Shown here: positions 1-9,555 of the stretch, piece after piece
How the letters are laid out: each line of letters opens with the position of its first letter
Position numbering within the stretch: the stretch's first letter is position 1
Source: Burkholderia sp. Ax-1719
GTDB taxonomy: Bacteria > Pseudomonadota > Gammaproteobacteria > Burkholderiales > Burkholderiaceae
DNA length: 64,000 nucleotides
Assembly: GCF_011753055.1 (NCBI RefSeq)
Contig: NZ_VWWJ01000022.1
Location: 81,017-145,016 of the forward strand
Reading direction: 5' to 3'
The notes under the pieces: model-generated
Seen by the model: only the letters and a program-made list of their open reading frames with translations
Told to the model about the DNA's origin: nothing
Databases searched by the model: none
Translations under genes and position numbers: made by a program

Positions 1-2
1 TG

Positions 3-290
3 CCGGGTGCGGCGGCAGCGGTGCTGTTGCGCTCGCTGTTCGACTACGTGGTTCTGCTCTGGCTGTCGCGCATTCATAGTCGCGCGATCGTCGTCGATAT
101 GTTTGCACACCTGAGTTTTCTGGCTACCGCGCTGGCAATTGCGTGGTGGCTGCCGGACGCGTGGTATGCGATCGGCGCGGGCGTTGTCCTGGCCCTCGCC
201 AACTGCGTCTGGTCGGTGGCCACCACGCCAGTCCTGCGTGGTTATGCCCGTTCCCTTCTGTTTCGACTAAATTCACGGAAAAGCGCATGA
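3..290 (+). CDS. C-terminal part of a polytopic membrane protein, probably the exopolysaccharide repeat-unit flippase (BceQ-like)
   Basis: Only the last ~95 residues are present; the gene starts before the window. What is visible is strongly hydrophobic, with at least two membrane segments and a short basic tail ending in LNSRKSA. The stop codon overlaps the start of the next gene in an ATGA arrangement, so the two are translationally coupled. In Burkholderia cepacian clusters the gene before the large fused glycosyltransferase bceR is a Wzx-type flippase, bceQ; that assignment is inferred from position plus hydrophobicity, not from motifs. It could also be another polysaccharide membrane protein. 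Confidence 0.5.
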   Translation, partial: PGAAAAVLLRSLFDYVVLLWLSRIHSRAIVVDMFAHLSFLATALAIAWWLPDAWYAIGAGVVLALANCVWSVATTPVLRGYARSLLFRLNSRKSA

Positions 291-2794
291 GTCACGAATT
301 GATCGACGAAGCGGCGTCGTCCGAACGCGCCGCCGTGCCGCTGCAACGGCGCGAAAATACGTCCACCGCGCGCGGCGAATTGCGCGCCGTGAACACCACG
401 GCTGGCAAGGGCACACCGGAGGTCGAGCGCGAAGCGCGACGTCAGCCGCGCGTCGCCATCGTGCACGACTGGCTCGTCACCTATGCGGGCGCCGAGCGCG
501 TGCTGGAGCAGATCATCGACTGCTTTCCGGACGCGGACCTGTTCTCCGTGGTCGATTTCGTCGACGACAAGGACCGCAAGTTCCTGCGCGGCAAGCGCGC
601 AACGACCTCGTTTATCCAGCGCTTGCCGAAGGCGCGCACTAAATATCGCGCGTATCTGCCGTTTATGCCACTGGCCATCGAGCAGCTCGACGTATCGGGC
701 TACGATGTGGTCATTTCCAGTTCGCACGCCGTCGCGAAGGGCGTGCTCACCGGGCCGGATCAATATCACATCAGTTACGTGCACTCGCCGATTCGTTACG
801 CGTGGGATCTCCAGCATCAGTATCTGCAGGAGTCGCATCTCACGCGCGGACCGAAGTCGATGCTCGCGCGGCTGATTCTCCATTACATCCGCAATTGGGA
901 TGTGCGCACCGCGAATTCTGTCGATCAGTTCGTGGCGAATTCCGAATTCATCGCGCGACGCATCCACAAGGTCTATCAGCGCGATGCGGAAGTGGTGTAT
1001 CCGCCGGTCGACGTCGATTCGTTCGAACTCGAAACGCGCAAGGAAGATTTTTATCTGACCGCTTCGCGACTGGTGCCGTACAAGAAGATCGATCTGATTG
1101 TCGAGGCGTTTTCGCGCATGCCGGATAAGCGCCTGGTTGTGATCGGCGATGGTCCGGATATGCAGAAGGTGCGTGCGAAGGCTGGCCCGAACGTCGAGGT
1201 GATGGGTTATCAGCCATTTTCGGTGCTGCACGATCGCATGCGCCGCGCGAAGGCGTTTGTGTTCGCGGCGGAAGAGGACTTCGGCATTTCGGTGGTGGAG
1301 GCCCAGGCGTGCGGTACGCCCGTGATTGCCTACGGCAAGGGCGGTGCGCTCGAAACCGTGCGCGATACGGGTTCGCGTCCCACCGGCCTGTTCTTCGAAG
1401 AGCAGCGCGCGGAGGCGATCATTGCTGCGGTGGAAACCTTCGAGCGCGATCCCAAGCGTTTTCGCGCGGAGGATTGCCGCGCGAATGCCGAGCGCTTTTC
1501 TTCCGCGCATTTCCGCGATCAATTCTTTGCGCGCGTGGCGCGTGCGGTCCCGGCCATTGCAGCAGCAGGTCCGGCTTATCGGGATCCTCAGCGCATGCAG
1601 GAGGCGATCGATGCCACTGCACTGGAAAGCGCGCCGCGTGTGCTGGCGATCGACCAGAGCGGCGTGCTGGGCGGCGCGGAGTTGTCGCTGCTCGAAGTGG
1701 TGAAGGGTCTGCGGGCACGCATCGAAGTGCTGCTGTTCAACGATGGTCCGTTCCGTGAAGCGCTCGACGCTGCGGGAGCGCGCGTGGACGTGGTGGATTC
1801 GGGTGCGCTACGCAACGTGCGTCGTGACGCCGGTGCAGTGCCTAAATTCGGCGTGCTGGCTGGCGTGGCCGCGCTGGTGCGCGAGACGCGCCGCCGTGCG
1901 CGCGAGGCGGACGTGCTCTATGCCAACACGCAGCGCGCGATGGTGATCGGCGTGTTGGCCGGCAAGCTCGCGCGCAAGCCGGTGGTCTGGCATCTGCGCG
2001 ATATCGTCAGCGACGAGCATTTTGGGCGTGTGCAGCGCGCGATCATCAAGGGTTGCGCGAAGCTGGGTCTCGCGCACGTGATTGCCAATTCACACGCTTC
2101 GGCGCAGGTGTTCGCCGATCTGACCAAGTTCGATTCAGACAAGATCGACGTGGTGCACAACGGCGTGGACGAATCACCGTTCCGTGCGCTCGCACGCGTG
2201 CCGAAGGATCAGTTGCGTGCGCAGATCGGTCTGCCGCAACGTGCGTTTCTGGTGGGCGCATTCAGCCGCCTCGCGCGCTGGAAAGGCCAGCATGTGTTGC
2301 TCGAAGCGCTGTTGCACGAGCCGCGCGCGCATGCCGTGTTCGTGGGCGCGCCGCTGTTCGGCGAGGACGACTATGCGCAGGAACTGCGCGATTTCGTCGT
2401 CAAGCACGAGTTGCAGGAGCGCGTGCATTTCCTGGGTTTCCGTCACGATATTGCGGCTTGTATGCGTGCGATGGATGTGATCGCCCACACCTCGATCACG
2501 CCGGAGCCGTTCGGCCGCGTGGTGGTGGAAGGGATGATGGCGCAACGTCCGGTAGTGGCTTCGCGCGATGGCGGCGTGAAGGAGATCGTCGAACACGGCA
2601 AGACCGGGCTGCTGTGCACGCCGGGCGACGCCGTGGCGCTGGCCGGGACGATCTCAGCGCTGCAGGACGACGAAGCCTTGCGTGAGCGTCTGGCGCGCAA
2701 CGGTCTGGCGGTCGCGCGTGAACGCTTCGGCAAGGAGCAGTACGTGGAAGCCGTGGGACGCGTGCTGGACGGTGTCGTGACGCGCGCTCGCTAG
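287..2794 (+). CDS. bceR: Fused double GT4 glycosyltransferase of exopolysaccharide synthesis (BceR-like)
   Basis: A protein of about 835 residues with two GT-B family 4 glycosyltransferase units in one chain. The first runs from about residue 55 (VAIVHDWL, then GAERVL) to about 440, with the EX7E-type signature EEDFGISVVEAQACGTP near 328. The second runs from about residue 450 (GGAELSLLEVV) to the end, with EPFGRVVVEGMMAQRPVV near 740. Each unit should transfer a sugar from a nucleotide donor to the lipid-linked repeat unit at the cytoplasmic membrane. I chose the ATG at 287 because it overlaps the upstream stop; upstream in-frame codons lie inside the previous gene. The ~55-residue N-terminal extension is polar and of unknown role. 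Position next to an acyltransferase and galU matches the bce-II cepacian cluster. The sugar specificities cannot be read from sequence. Confidence 0.8.
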   Translation: MSHELIDEAASSERAAVPLQRRENTSTARGELRAVNTTAGKGTPEVEREARRQPRVAIVHDWLVTYAGAERVLEQIIDCFPDADLFSVVDFVDDKDRKFLRGKRATTSFIQRLPKARTKYRAYLPFMPLAIEQLDVSGYDVVISSSHAVAKGVLTGPDQYHISYVHSPIRYAWDLQHQYLQESHLTRGPKSMLARLILHYIRNWDVRTANSVDQFVANSEFIARRIHKVYQRDAEVVYPPVDVDSFELETRKEDFYLTASRLVPYKKIDLIVEAFSRMPDKRLVVIGDGPDMQKVRAKAGPNVEVMGYQPFSVLHDRMRRAKAFVFAAEEDFGISVVEAQACGTPVIAYGKGGALETVRDTGSRPTGLFFEEQRAEAIIAAVETFERDPKRFRAEDCRANAERFSSAHFRDQFFARVARAVPAIAAAGPAYRDPQRMQEAIDATALESAPRVLAIDQSGVLGGAELSLLEVVKGLRARIEVLLFNDGPFREALDAAGARVDVVDSGALRNVRRDAGAVPKFGVLAGVAALVRETRRRAREADVLYANTQRAMVIGVLAGKLARKPVVWHLRDIVSDEHFGRVQRAIIKGCAKLGLAHVIANSHASAQVFADLTKFDSDKIDVVHNGVDESPFRALARVPKDQLRAQIGLPQRAFLVGAFSRLARWKGQHVLLEALLHEPRAHAVFVGAPLFGEDDYAQELRDFVVKHELQERVHFLGFRHDIAACMRAMDVIAHTSITPEPFGRVVVEGMMAQRPVVASRDGGVKEIVEHGKTGLLCTPGDAVALAGTISALQDDEALRERLARNGLAVARERFGKEQYVEAVGRVLDGVVTRAR

Positions 2795-2858
2795 GCACGC
2801 GCGAAGCAGGACTCAGGGAGAAGTGGGAACAAGCAGGGCAATAAAGACAGTGAGCAGT

Positions 2859-2897
2859 AAACAAGCGGGGCCGCCAGATGGGCGGCCCCGCTTGTTT
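2859..2897. terminator. Bidirectional rho-independent terminator between bceR and the acyltransferase
   Basis: A perfect 17-bp stem (2859-2875 with 2881-2897) around a 5-nt loop. GC-rich core and AAAC/GTTT ends on both sides make it usable for the plus-strand exopolysaccharide transcript and for the convergent acyltransferase gene. Confidence 0.9.
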
Positions 2898-2912
2898 TCG
2901 GATATCGGATCG

Positions 2913-4070
2913 TCAAGCAGCGCGCTTGCGCAGGCGGCTCGCGACGTTGAGCGCGGGACGCTCGAACAGGCGATAGAAGACCCACGCAACCGGCAATACC
3001 GCAAGCGTGAAGCCAAATGAAGCCCAGATCGACGTTTGCAGTTCGGAGCGGAACAGCCAGGAGCCAAGCAGTACGAAAAGCGGCAAATGGATCAGATAGA
3101 GCGAATAACTGAATTCGCCGAGCTTCGAGAATATCGGCATGAGCACGCCGCCCGATGCCAGCGGACGCGACAGCGCCTTGACGAGGTAGCAGGCAAACGC
3201 GCAGGCCCACAGCTGGAACGCGCCGTACTGACCAAAGTGGAATGCGACGCAACCGGCCACTGCGAACACCGCAGCGGCAACATAGGCGAAGCGGAAACCT
3301 TCGTAGCCTCGTAGACGCGCTTCGGCGATCCAGGCGCCGAGCATCCACGAGAACCAGTACGAAGTGAAGAACACAATGTCGTGCGGGGCGAGCGTCAACG
3401 CCGAAACCACGTTGATCACGGCCACGCCTGCGAGTACCGCGTTGAGGCCGACGAGGCGGCGCACCGCGAACAGCAGCGGATAGAGCAGATAGAACTGCAC
3501 TTCGAGCGACAGCGTCCAGAGCGCGCCATTCGAGCCGTAAGTCTTACCGGCCACGCCTTGCAGCGAAAACAGATTGACGAGGAACGCCTGCGGGCCGATA
3601 TCGAGAATCTTGTGGCTCACCGGTGTCATCGTGAGGCTGATCGAATCGGCCACGAAGGTTAGCGCAAGCGCCGCGAGCAGCACCGGATAGATCCGCACGA
3701 GGCGGCGCAGCCAGAATTGGCCGGCGTCGAGCCGGTAGTCAGGATTGGCAAGCAGACGTGACGCGCCGCTTCGATGAATGCAATAGCCGCTGATGACGAA
3801 AAAAATCGGCACGCCCGCTGATCCCCACGCAATCGGGAACGTGAGCCACGCGGCGATCGTGCCAGGGCTGGCCAGACTGGCGTGCATTTGATGAAAGGCG
3901 CCCATGCCGATCCACGTAACCTGCCGGCAGTGGAAATACGCTACCAGCAGGGCGGCAAAGCCGCGCAATGCATCGATCAGATGGTCGCCGGCGATGGCTG
4001 CGGGCCGCGCCGCGGCGGCAGGCATGGCAGATGCAGGCGGCAGGAGAGTTTCGAGTGCGGGATCGCTCAT
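2913..4070 (-). CDS. bceS: Acyltransferase family 3 membrane protein (OafA/BceS-like)
   Basis: A 385-residue integral membrane O-acyltransferase of the acyltransferase_3 family. The N-terminal signature is visible at about residues 32-47 (DALRGFAALLVAYFH, containing the conserved R and H), followed by about ten hydrophobic segments and a short basic C-terminus. Such enzymes transfer acetyl or similar groups to polysaccharide repeat units at the inner membrane. It is transcribed convergently to the fused glycosyltransferase and shares a terminator with it. The cepacian clusters carry several acyltransferases (BceO, BceS, BceU) that acetylate the polymer; the position between bceR and galU/bceT fits BceS. 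The acceptor is inferred from context only. Confidence 0.75.
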   Translation of the reverse strand: MSDPALETLLPPASAMPAAAARPAAIAGDHLIDALRGFAALLVAYFHCRQVTWIGMGAFHQMHASLASPGTIAAWLTFPIAWGSAGVPIFFVISGYCIHRSGASRLLANPDYRLDAGQFWLRRLVRIYPVLLAALALTFVADSISLTMTPVSHKILDIGPQAFLVNLFSLQGVAGKTYGSNGALWTLSLEVQFYLLYPLLFAVRRLVGLNAVLAGVAVINVVSALTLAPHDIVFFTSYWFSWMLGAWIAEARLRGYEGFRFAYVAAAVFAVAGCVAFHFGQYGAFQLWACAFACYLVKALSRPLASGGVLMPIFSKLGEFSYSLYLIHLPLFVLLGSWLFRSELQTSIWASFGFTLAVLPVAWVFYRLFERPALNVASRLRKRAA

Positions 4071-4340
4071 CTTGACAGGTCGCGTGATGTAGGCCGGGAT
4101 GGCGTTCGTGGCTCTGAGGGGAGGCTAGTTCACGATCATAGGGATCTCGCGCGAGGAAATTATGCAAAAGTTTTTCAAAAAGTATTCACGGCGCTTATTG
4201 GGTGACGCGGTGACGGAAAGACAAAAATCGGCTGATCGAATCGAAATAGGGAAATAAAACCTTGTAACGCAAAAGCGATTTATTTGTTCAATTTGAACTG
4301 CTAGTTTTAAGGGGATCGCCTATGGTCGATGGAGATTTCG

Positions 4341-4484
4341 ATGAACCTGCATTTGCTGGCCGGCATTGCCGTGCTATTGATACTCGTCGCGGTGTCGGCG
4401 TATCGCGAGGCGTTGCGCAACGAGCCTATCCGGCGCTCGCGCACGCAGGCGGGCCGCTTGCCGCCCGCCGATGAAGTCGAGTAG
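4341..4484 (+). CDS. Small single-pass membrane protein, 47 residues
   Basis: A short frame starting at ATG 4341, 6 bases after a GGAG Shine-Dalgarno sequence (4331-4334). The product has one hydrophobic helix (LLAGIAVLLILVAVSAY) followed by a basic segment (RRSRTQAGR) and an acidic end, giving an N-out/C-in style topology by the positive-inside rule. It stands alone between the divergent acyltransferase gene and galU, in otherwise AT-rich non-coding DNA whose composition rises to GC-rich exactly over this frame. I do not recognise the family. It could be chance, but SD, composition and hydrophobic profile together favour a real microprotein. Confidence 0.5.
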   Translation: MNLHLLAGIAVLLILVAVSAYREALRNEPIRRSRTQAGRLPPADEVE

Positions 4485-4821
4485 ACTGCGCGGACATGAC
4501 GCTGTCATTGCGCCGCTATTTCGAATCGATTGGCTAAATGTGTTGTGAGTCAATCGATATCCGGATCAGGAAATTCATGCCGATTATCCGGGGCGCATGG
4601 CAATAATTTCCGCTGTTCTGCCTGCTCCGCGCCATCGGTTTCAGATTCTGGATTTTTTCCATTTCTTTATTGCTGAAATGGAAATGCGGTAAAACAAAGC
4701 AGTACGAATCGCAACGATGCCGACGCATTCAATATAAAAACTGCCCAACAGAACCCTCGGGGACGCCGGCTTGCCTTGCTGCGAGACCGTTACTCAAACG
4801 ATCGAACTGGGAATGGACATC
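4485..4821. promoter_or_regulatory. AT-rich leader/promoter region upstream of galU with a 10-bp inverted repeat
   Basis: This 337-base gap is clearly less GC-rich than its surroundings and holds no convincing gene. It contains a perfect 10-bp inverted repeat (TTTCCATTTC at 4656-4665 and GAAATGGAAA at 4675-4684, 9-nt loop) and a TATAAA box at 4733-4738 that could serve as the -10 of the galU promoter. No T-run follows the hairpin, so it is not a simple terminator. Confidence 0.5.
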
Positions 4822-5712
<891 letters not shown>

Positions 5713-5746
5713 CAGCGGCTTAGATTACCCGGCAGATCTGATTACT

Positions 5747-5779
5747 GAAAAGCGGCGCGCGCTGAAAGGCGTGCGCCGC
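5747..5779 (-). terminator. Terminator of the minus-strand BMP/deaminase operon
   Basis: An 11-bp stem with one G-U pair (5752-5762 with 5769-5779, loop TGAAAG). Read on the minus strand it is followed directly by TTTTCAG, giving a short U-tract after the deaminase gene. It also lies after galU and may act in both directions. Confidence 0.65.
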
Positions 5780-5785
5780 ATACCA

Positions 5786-6301
5786 TCAGGCGTGCGTTTG
5801 CCAGAACGCGCGCTGCACGCGCATCACGTCGTCCTCCACATCGGCTACGGGGCCGATCAGATCGACACGCTTCTGGCAGTGATCGAATACATAACGCGAC
5901 GACACGCTCATCGTGGGATTTTCCGCGTGATTGCCGGTCGCTTCCAGCAGTCGTTCCTCCGTCATGCCGAATACCACGCGACCGATATTGGCCCAGTAGG
6001 CCGTGCCCGCACACATGCAGCACGGTTCCACTGAGGTATACAGCGTGCAATCCCACAGATAATCCGCGCTGAAATTCATCGCGGCGATACGCGCGAGCAC
6101 GGCTTCCGCGTGATTGACGGTATCCACGTTGCCTTGCTCGATCAGCACGGTTTCGTGATCGGGGCCGACCAGGATCGCTCCGAACGGATGGTGGCCGAAC
6201 GAGGCGGCGCGCTCGCCCACGGCCGCCGCGCGGCGCAGGTGACGCACGATCTGCTCGTGCGTAGGTGCGCTACGCGGGGCGGCGGGAGTGTTGCTGCTCA
6301 T
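5786..6301 (-). CDS. Nucleoside/nucleobase deaminase of the CDA fold (guanine deaminase or TadA-like)
   Basis: A 171-residue zinc-dependent deaminase of the cytidine/deoxycytidylate superfamily. The catalytic set is complete: HAE at residues 64-66 (His zinc ligand, Glu proton shuttle) and PCCMC at 93-97 (two Cys zinc ligands). The start has a proline/alanine-rich tail before the domain. It lies 55 bases downstream of a BMP-family binding protein on the same strand, so the pair is probably one operon for purine nucleoside or base uptake and deamination. The tRNA adenosine deaminase TadA is usually elsewhere and has a different flanking motif, so a metabolic substrate is more likely; the exact base cannot be told. 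Confidence 0.82.
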   Translation of the reverse strand: MSSNTPAAPRSAPTHEQIVRHLRRAAAVGERAASFGHHPFGAILVGPDHETVLIEQGNVDTVNHAEAVLARIAAMNFSADYLWDCTLYTSVEPCCMCAGTAYWANIGRVVFGMTEERLLEATGNHAENPTMSVSSRYVFDHCQKRVDLIGPVADVEDDVMRVQRAFWQTHA

Positions 6302-6356
6302 TGCCTGTCTCCTGCATGAATCGCTTTGTCGTCATGTTTAGCGCTTGTTTTCAGGC

Positions 6357-7457
6357 TTATTTCGGCACGGTGCCGTCTACGCCCTCGACGAACCAGTTCA
6401 GGCGCAGCAGATCCGCATCGCTCAGCGATTTTCCCGCCGCCACACGAATCGTGCCGCCCTGATCCTTGATCGGGCCTGCGAACGGGTCGAACTTGCCGGC
6501 GACGATATCGTCGCGCTTCGCGGCCAGCGCTTTTTGCGCGGTGGGGGAAACGGCGCCGGTATTGATATCGGCGAGATCGATGGCCTTTTCCTTCAGGCCC
6601 CACCAGACCGGCGCATTGGTCCACGTGCCTGCCATCACCTGCTGGACCAGATGCGAGTAATAGACGCCCCAGTTGCTCACGCAGGCGCCCAGTTGCGCGT
6701 TGGGGCCGAACTTCTTCATGTCCGAATCCCAGCCGAAGGCATGCACCTTTTTCTGCTCGGCGGTCTGCATCGTGGCGGTGGAATCGGTGTTCTGGATCAG
6801 CACGTCCGCGCCTTGGCCGATCAGCGTTTCGGCAGCCTGTTTTTCGCGGCCCGGATCGAACCAGCTATTGATCCACAGCACCTTCACCTTGGCGTTCGGA
6901 TTCACCGAACGCGCGCCCATCGTAAAGGCGTCGATATTGCGTACGACTTCGGGCACCGGCACGGAGCCGACGAAGCCCAGCGTATTCGTTTTCGTCGTGT
7001 AGCCCGCCACGAGACCGGCGAGATACGCACTTTGATAGGTGCGTACATCGTAGGTGGCGAAATTCGGCGCTTTCTTGTAGCCGGTTGCGTGCATGAAGAC
7101 GGCATCCGGATAATCTTTGGCGACCTTTAATTCGAAGTCCTGAAAACCAAAGCTCGATCCGACGATGATCTTGTTGCCTTTCGCGGCGAGGTCGCGGAAC
7201 ACGCGCTCGGAATCGGCGGATTCGGGCACGTTTTCAACGCGCGTGACCTTGATCTTGTCGCCGTATTGCGCTTCGACGGCTTTCACGCCCTGTTCGTGGG
7301 CGTAGGTCCAGCCGGCGTCGCCGGGATTGCCCAGGTAGACGAAGGCGACACCCACGGGCGGTGTGGCGGCGTGACCGATGCCGCTCGTGAGGGCGGCGAA
7401 CAAGGCGGTGAGGACGGTGGCGCAGGCGCGCCGGACGCGCGTCTTGGGTGCTTTCAT
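6357..7457 (-). CDS. BMP-family (Med/BmpA-like) ABC transporter substrate-binding protein
   Basis: About 366 residues. The start chosen (7457) follows a GGAG sequence and gives a classical signal peptide: basic KAPKTRVRR, hydrophobic stretch, cleavage near GHAATP. The mature part carries the BMP pattern (VAFVYLGNPGDAGWTYAHEQG at about 36-56, later VGSSFGFQDF and FGWDSD). BMP proteins bind purine nucleosides in several bacteria and deliver them to an ABC permease. No permease or ATPase gene adjoins it here, so it is an orphan binding protein or uses a distant transporter. The downstream deaminase supports a purine-type ligand. A palindrome lies in its promoter region. Confidence 0.85.
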   Translation of the reverse strand: MKAPKTRVRRACATVLTALFAALTSGIGHAATPPVGVAFVYLGNPGDAGWTYAHEQGVKAVEAQYGDKIKVTRVENVPESADSERVFRDLAAKGNKIIVGSSFGFQDFELKVAKDYPDAVFMHATGYKKAPNFATYDVRTYQSAYLAGLVAGYTTKTNTLGFVGSVPVPEVVRNIDAFTMGARSVNPNAKVKVLWINSWFDPGREKQAAETLIGQGADVLIQNTDSTATMQTAEQKKVHAFGWDSDMKKFGPNAQLGACVSNWGVYYSHLVQQVMAGTWTNAPVWWGLKEKAIDLADINTGAVSPTAQKALAAKRDDIVAGKFDPFAGPIKDQGGTIRVAAGKSLSDADLLRLNWFVEGVDGTVPK

Positions 7458-7797
7458 GGGTTCTCCGTAAGAGGCAAACATCGTGCGATGGGAGCCATCT
7501 TCAGGAGCCAAATATTGGGGAAATATTTGTTGCCGTTATCGTCGGTATAACAAACTTCATATGAAAGCCGAGTCCTCTAACGCGTCAAAGCCATAGTGAT
7601 TCGAAGTCGGGCACGCGGTTTGCTCGCCCTAGTCAGTTTTGCGCGTATCGCACGGCCTGCAGGCCAGCCTGGGGCGATGCGCGTTGAATTGCCAGGCGTC
7701 GCCGGGACGCGCACGACCCGCGCGGCGCGTGGAACCTGCACAATCCGGCACATGCCTCGCTCGCGAGGGGGCGTGTGCCCATCAAGGAGAAGCGGCC
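7458..7797. promoter_or_regulatory. Divergent promoter region with an 8+8 inverted repeat (7509-7529)
   Basis: This 340-base intergenic region separates the minus-strand BMP gene from the plus-strand S53 peptidase. It contains CAAATATT-N5-AATATTTG at 7509-7529, a perfect inverted repeat about 52 bases before the BMP start codon, a typical operator placing. A weaker GTTAT/ATAAC repeat follows at 7535-7551. No gene is evident in the rest. Confidence 0.45.
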
Positions 7798-9396
7798 ATG
7801 ACCAGGCATCCCGTGGCAGGCAGTGACCATCCCGTACCGGCCGGCGCTCAATGCGTCGGCGCGTGCGACCCCACCGAACATTTCAACGTCGTGCTGATCC
7901 TGCGCCGCCAGGACGAAGCGGGCTTTCGCGCGCTGGTGGACGGCATCACGGCGGGCGCGAAGGGCGCACAACCGGTTTCACGCGCCGACTACGAGCAGCG
8001 CTTCGGCGCGTCGGCCGCCGATGTGAAGCGCGCCGAGGACTTCGCCAGGGCGCACGGTCTCACGGTCGTGAAGGCCGATACCGGAGCGCGGCGCATCGTG
8101 CTCTCGGGCACGGTGCAGCAGTACAACGACGCATTCGGCGTCGATCTGCAGCGCTTCGAGCATCAAAGCGGCAAGCTCAAACAGCACTATCGGCAACCCG
8201 TCGGCCCGGTGCATCTGCCCGACGATATGCACGACATCGTCACGGCGGTCGTGGGTCTCGACAGCCGTGCGAAGGTGCAGCCGCATTTCCGCATCGAATC
8301 CACCTCGACCGGCGATAGTCCGATCCATGCGCCGATCCGCGCGGCGCGCGCGGTGAACAATTCCTTTACGCCCTTGCAACTGGCCGAGCTTTACGGCTTC
8401 CCCGATGGCGACGGCAAGGGCCAGTGCATCGCGCTCATCGAAATGGGCGGCGGCTACGCGCAAAGCGATCTGAAGGCCTATTTCAGCGCACTGGGCGTGA
8501 CGCCGCCCAACGTGCAGGACGTCTCGGTCGATCAGACTAAGAACGCGCCCACTGGCGACCCCAACGGCCCGGACGGCGAGGTCACGCTGGACGTGGAGAT
8601 CGCCGGCGCGCTCGCGCCCGCCGCGCTGATCGCCGTCTATTTCGCGCCGAATAGCGAGGCCGGTTTCGTCGATGCCGTGAGCGCCGCGTTGCACGATAGC
8701 CAGCGCAAGCCCACGGTCATCTCGATCAGCTGGGGCGCGCCGGAATCGTCGTGGTCGCAGCAGTCGCTGGGCGCGCTCAACGACGCGCTACAGACTGCCG
8801 TGGCGCTGGGCGTGACGGTGTGCGCGGCGTCGGGCGACAGCGGTTCCTCGGACGGCGTGAGCGATGGCGCGGATCATGTCGATTTCCCGGCATCGAGCCC
8901 CTATGCGCTGGGCTGCGGCGGCACGCATGTGACGGCGGCGAACGGGCGCATTTCGCGCGAAACGGTCTGGAGCACCGGCGACGATGGCGCGACCGGCGGC
9001 GGTGTCAGCATGACCTTCGCGCTGCCCACGTGGCAAAAGGGCCTGCGGCTCGTGCGGGCGAGCGGCGGGGCCGGCGCGCTGGTGCGTCGCGGCGTGCCCG
9101 ACGTGGCTGGCGATGCCGATCCGGCCACTGGCTATGCGGTGCACATCGGCGGCGCGGATACGGTGGTGGGTGGTACCAGCGCCGTCGCGCCGCTGTGGGC
9201 CGCGCTGATCGCGCGCATCAACGCGAACGCCGGCAAGGCGGCCGGCTTCGTCAATGCGAAGCTCTATGCGCAAGCCGATGCCTTCAACGACGTCACGAGC
9301 GGCAGCAACGGCGACTACGCCGCCGCGCCGGGCTGGGATGCCTGCACGGGGCTGGGTACGCCCGTGGGTACGAAGGTGGCCGCCGCGCTCGCATAG
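7798..9396 (+). CDS. Sedolisin (peptidase family S53) with pro-kumamolisin domain
   Basis: A 532-residue serine-carboxyl peptidase. The N-terminal ~180 residues are the pro-kumamolisin activation domain; the catalytic domain follows. Visible catalytic residues are E261 and D265 (GEVTLDVEIAGA), oxyanion D347 (SGDSGSSDG) and S461 (GGTSAVAPL). Their spacing (4, 82 and 114) equals that of kumamolisin (E78, D82, D164, S278). A calcium-site-like C-terminus (DVTSGSNG...GWDACTGLGTP) is present. ATG 7798 was chosen for the AAGGAG at 7784-7789; no signal peptide follows, so export route is unclear. Sedolisins work best at acid pH. A family S10 carboxypeptidase gene follows at 160 bases and probably cooperates. 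Confidence 0.92.
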   Translation: MTRHPVAGSDHPVPAGAQCVGACDPTEHFNVVLILRRQDEAGFRALVDGITAGAKGAQPVSRADYEQRFGASAADVKRAEDFARAHGLTVVKADTGARRIVLSGTVQQYNDAFGVDLQRFEHQSGKLKQHYRQPVGPVHLPDDMHDIVTAVVGLDSRAKVQPHFRIESTSTGDSPIHAPIRAARAVNNSFTPLQLAELYGFPDGDGKGQCIALIEMGGGYAQSDLKAYFSALGVTPPNVQDVSVDQTKNAPTGDPNGPDGEVTLDVEIAGALAPAALIAVYFAPNSEAGFVDAVSAALHDSQRKPTVISISWGAPESSWSQQSLGALNDALQTAVALGVTVCAASGDSGSSDGVSDGADHVDFPASSPYALGCGGTHVTAANGRISRETVWSTGDDGATGGGVSMTFALPTWQKGLRLVRASGGAGALVRRGVPDVAGDADPATGYAVHIGGADTVVGGTSAVAPLWAALIARINANAGKAAGFVNAKLYAQADAFNDVTSGSNGDYAAAPGWDACTGLGTPVGTKVAAALA

Positions 9397-9555
9397 CGCG
9401 TCCATCGGCGCGTTCGGTATAGCATCACCGTGGGCGCGCGCACGCGATGTCAAGACAATGCGGCGCAGCGCCCGGCAGTGCTGGCTTCCTGTTTCCGATG
9501 GTATCCGAGGCGCTTCGGAGGTTTCCGAAGCGAAACATGCGAGCAAGGAGACGAC

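Noticed and set aside
4534..4728. 64-codon minus-strand frame in the galU leader
   Set aside because: No Shine-Dalgarno, AT-rich DNA, and the frame spans the hairpin; considered chance.
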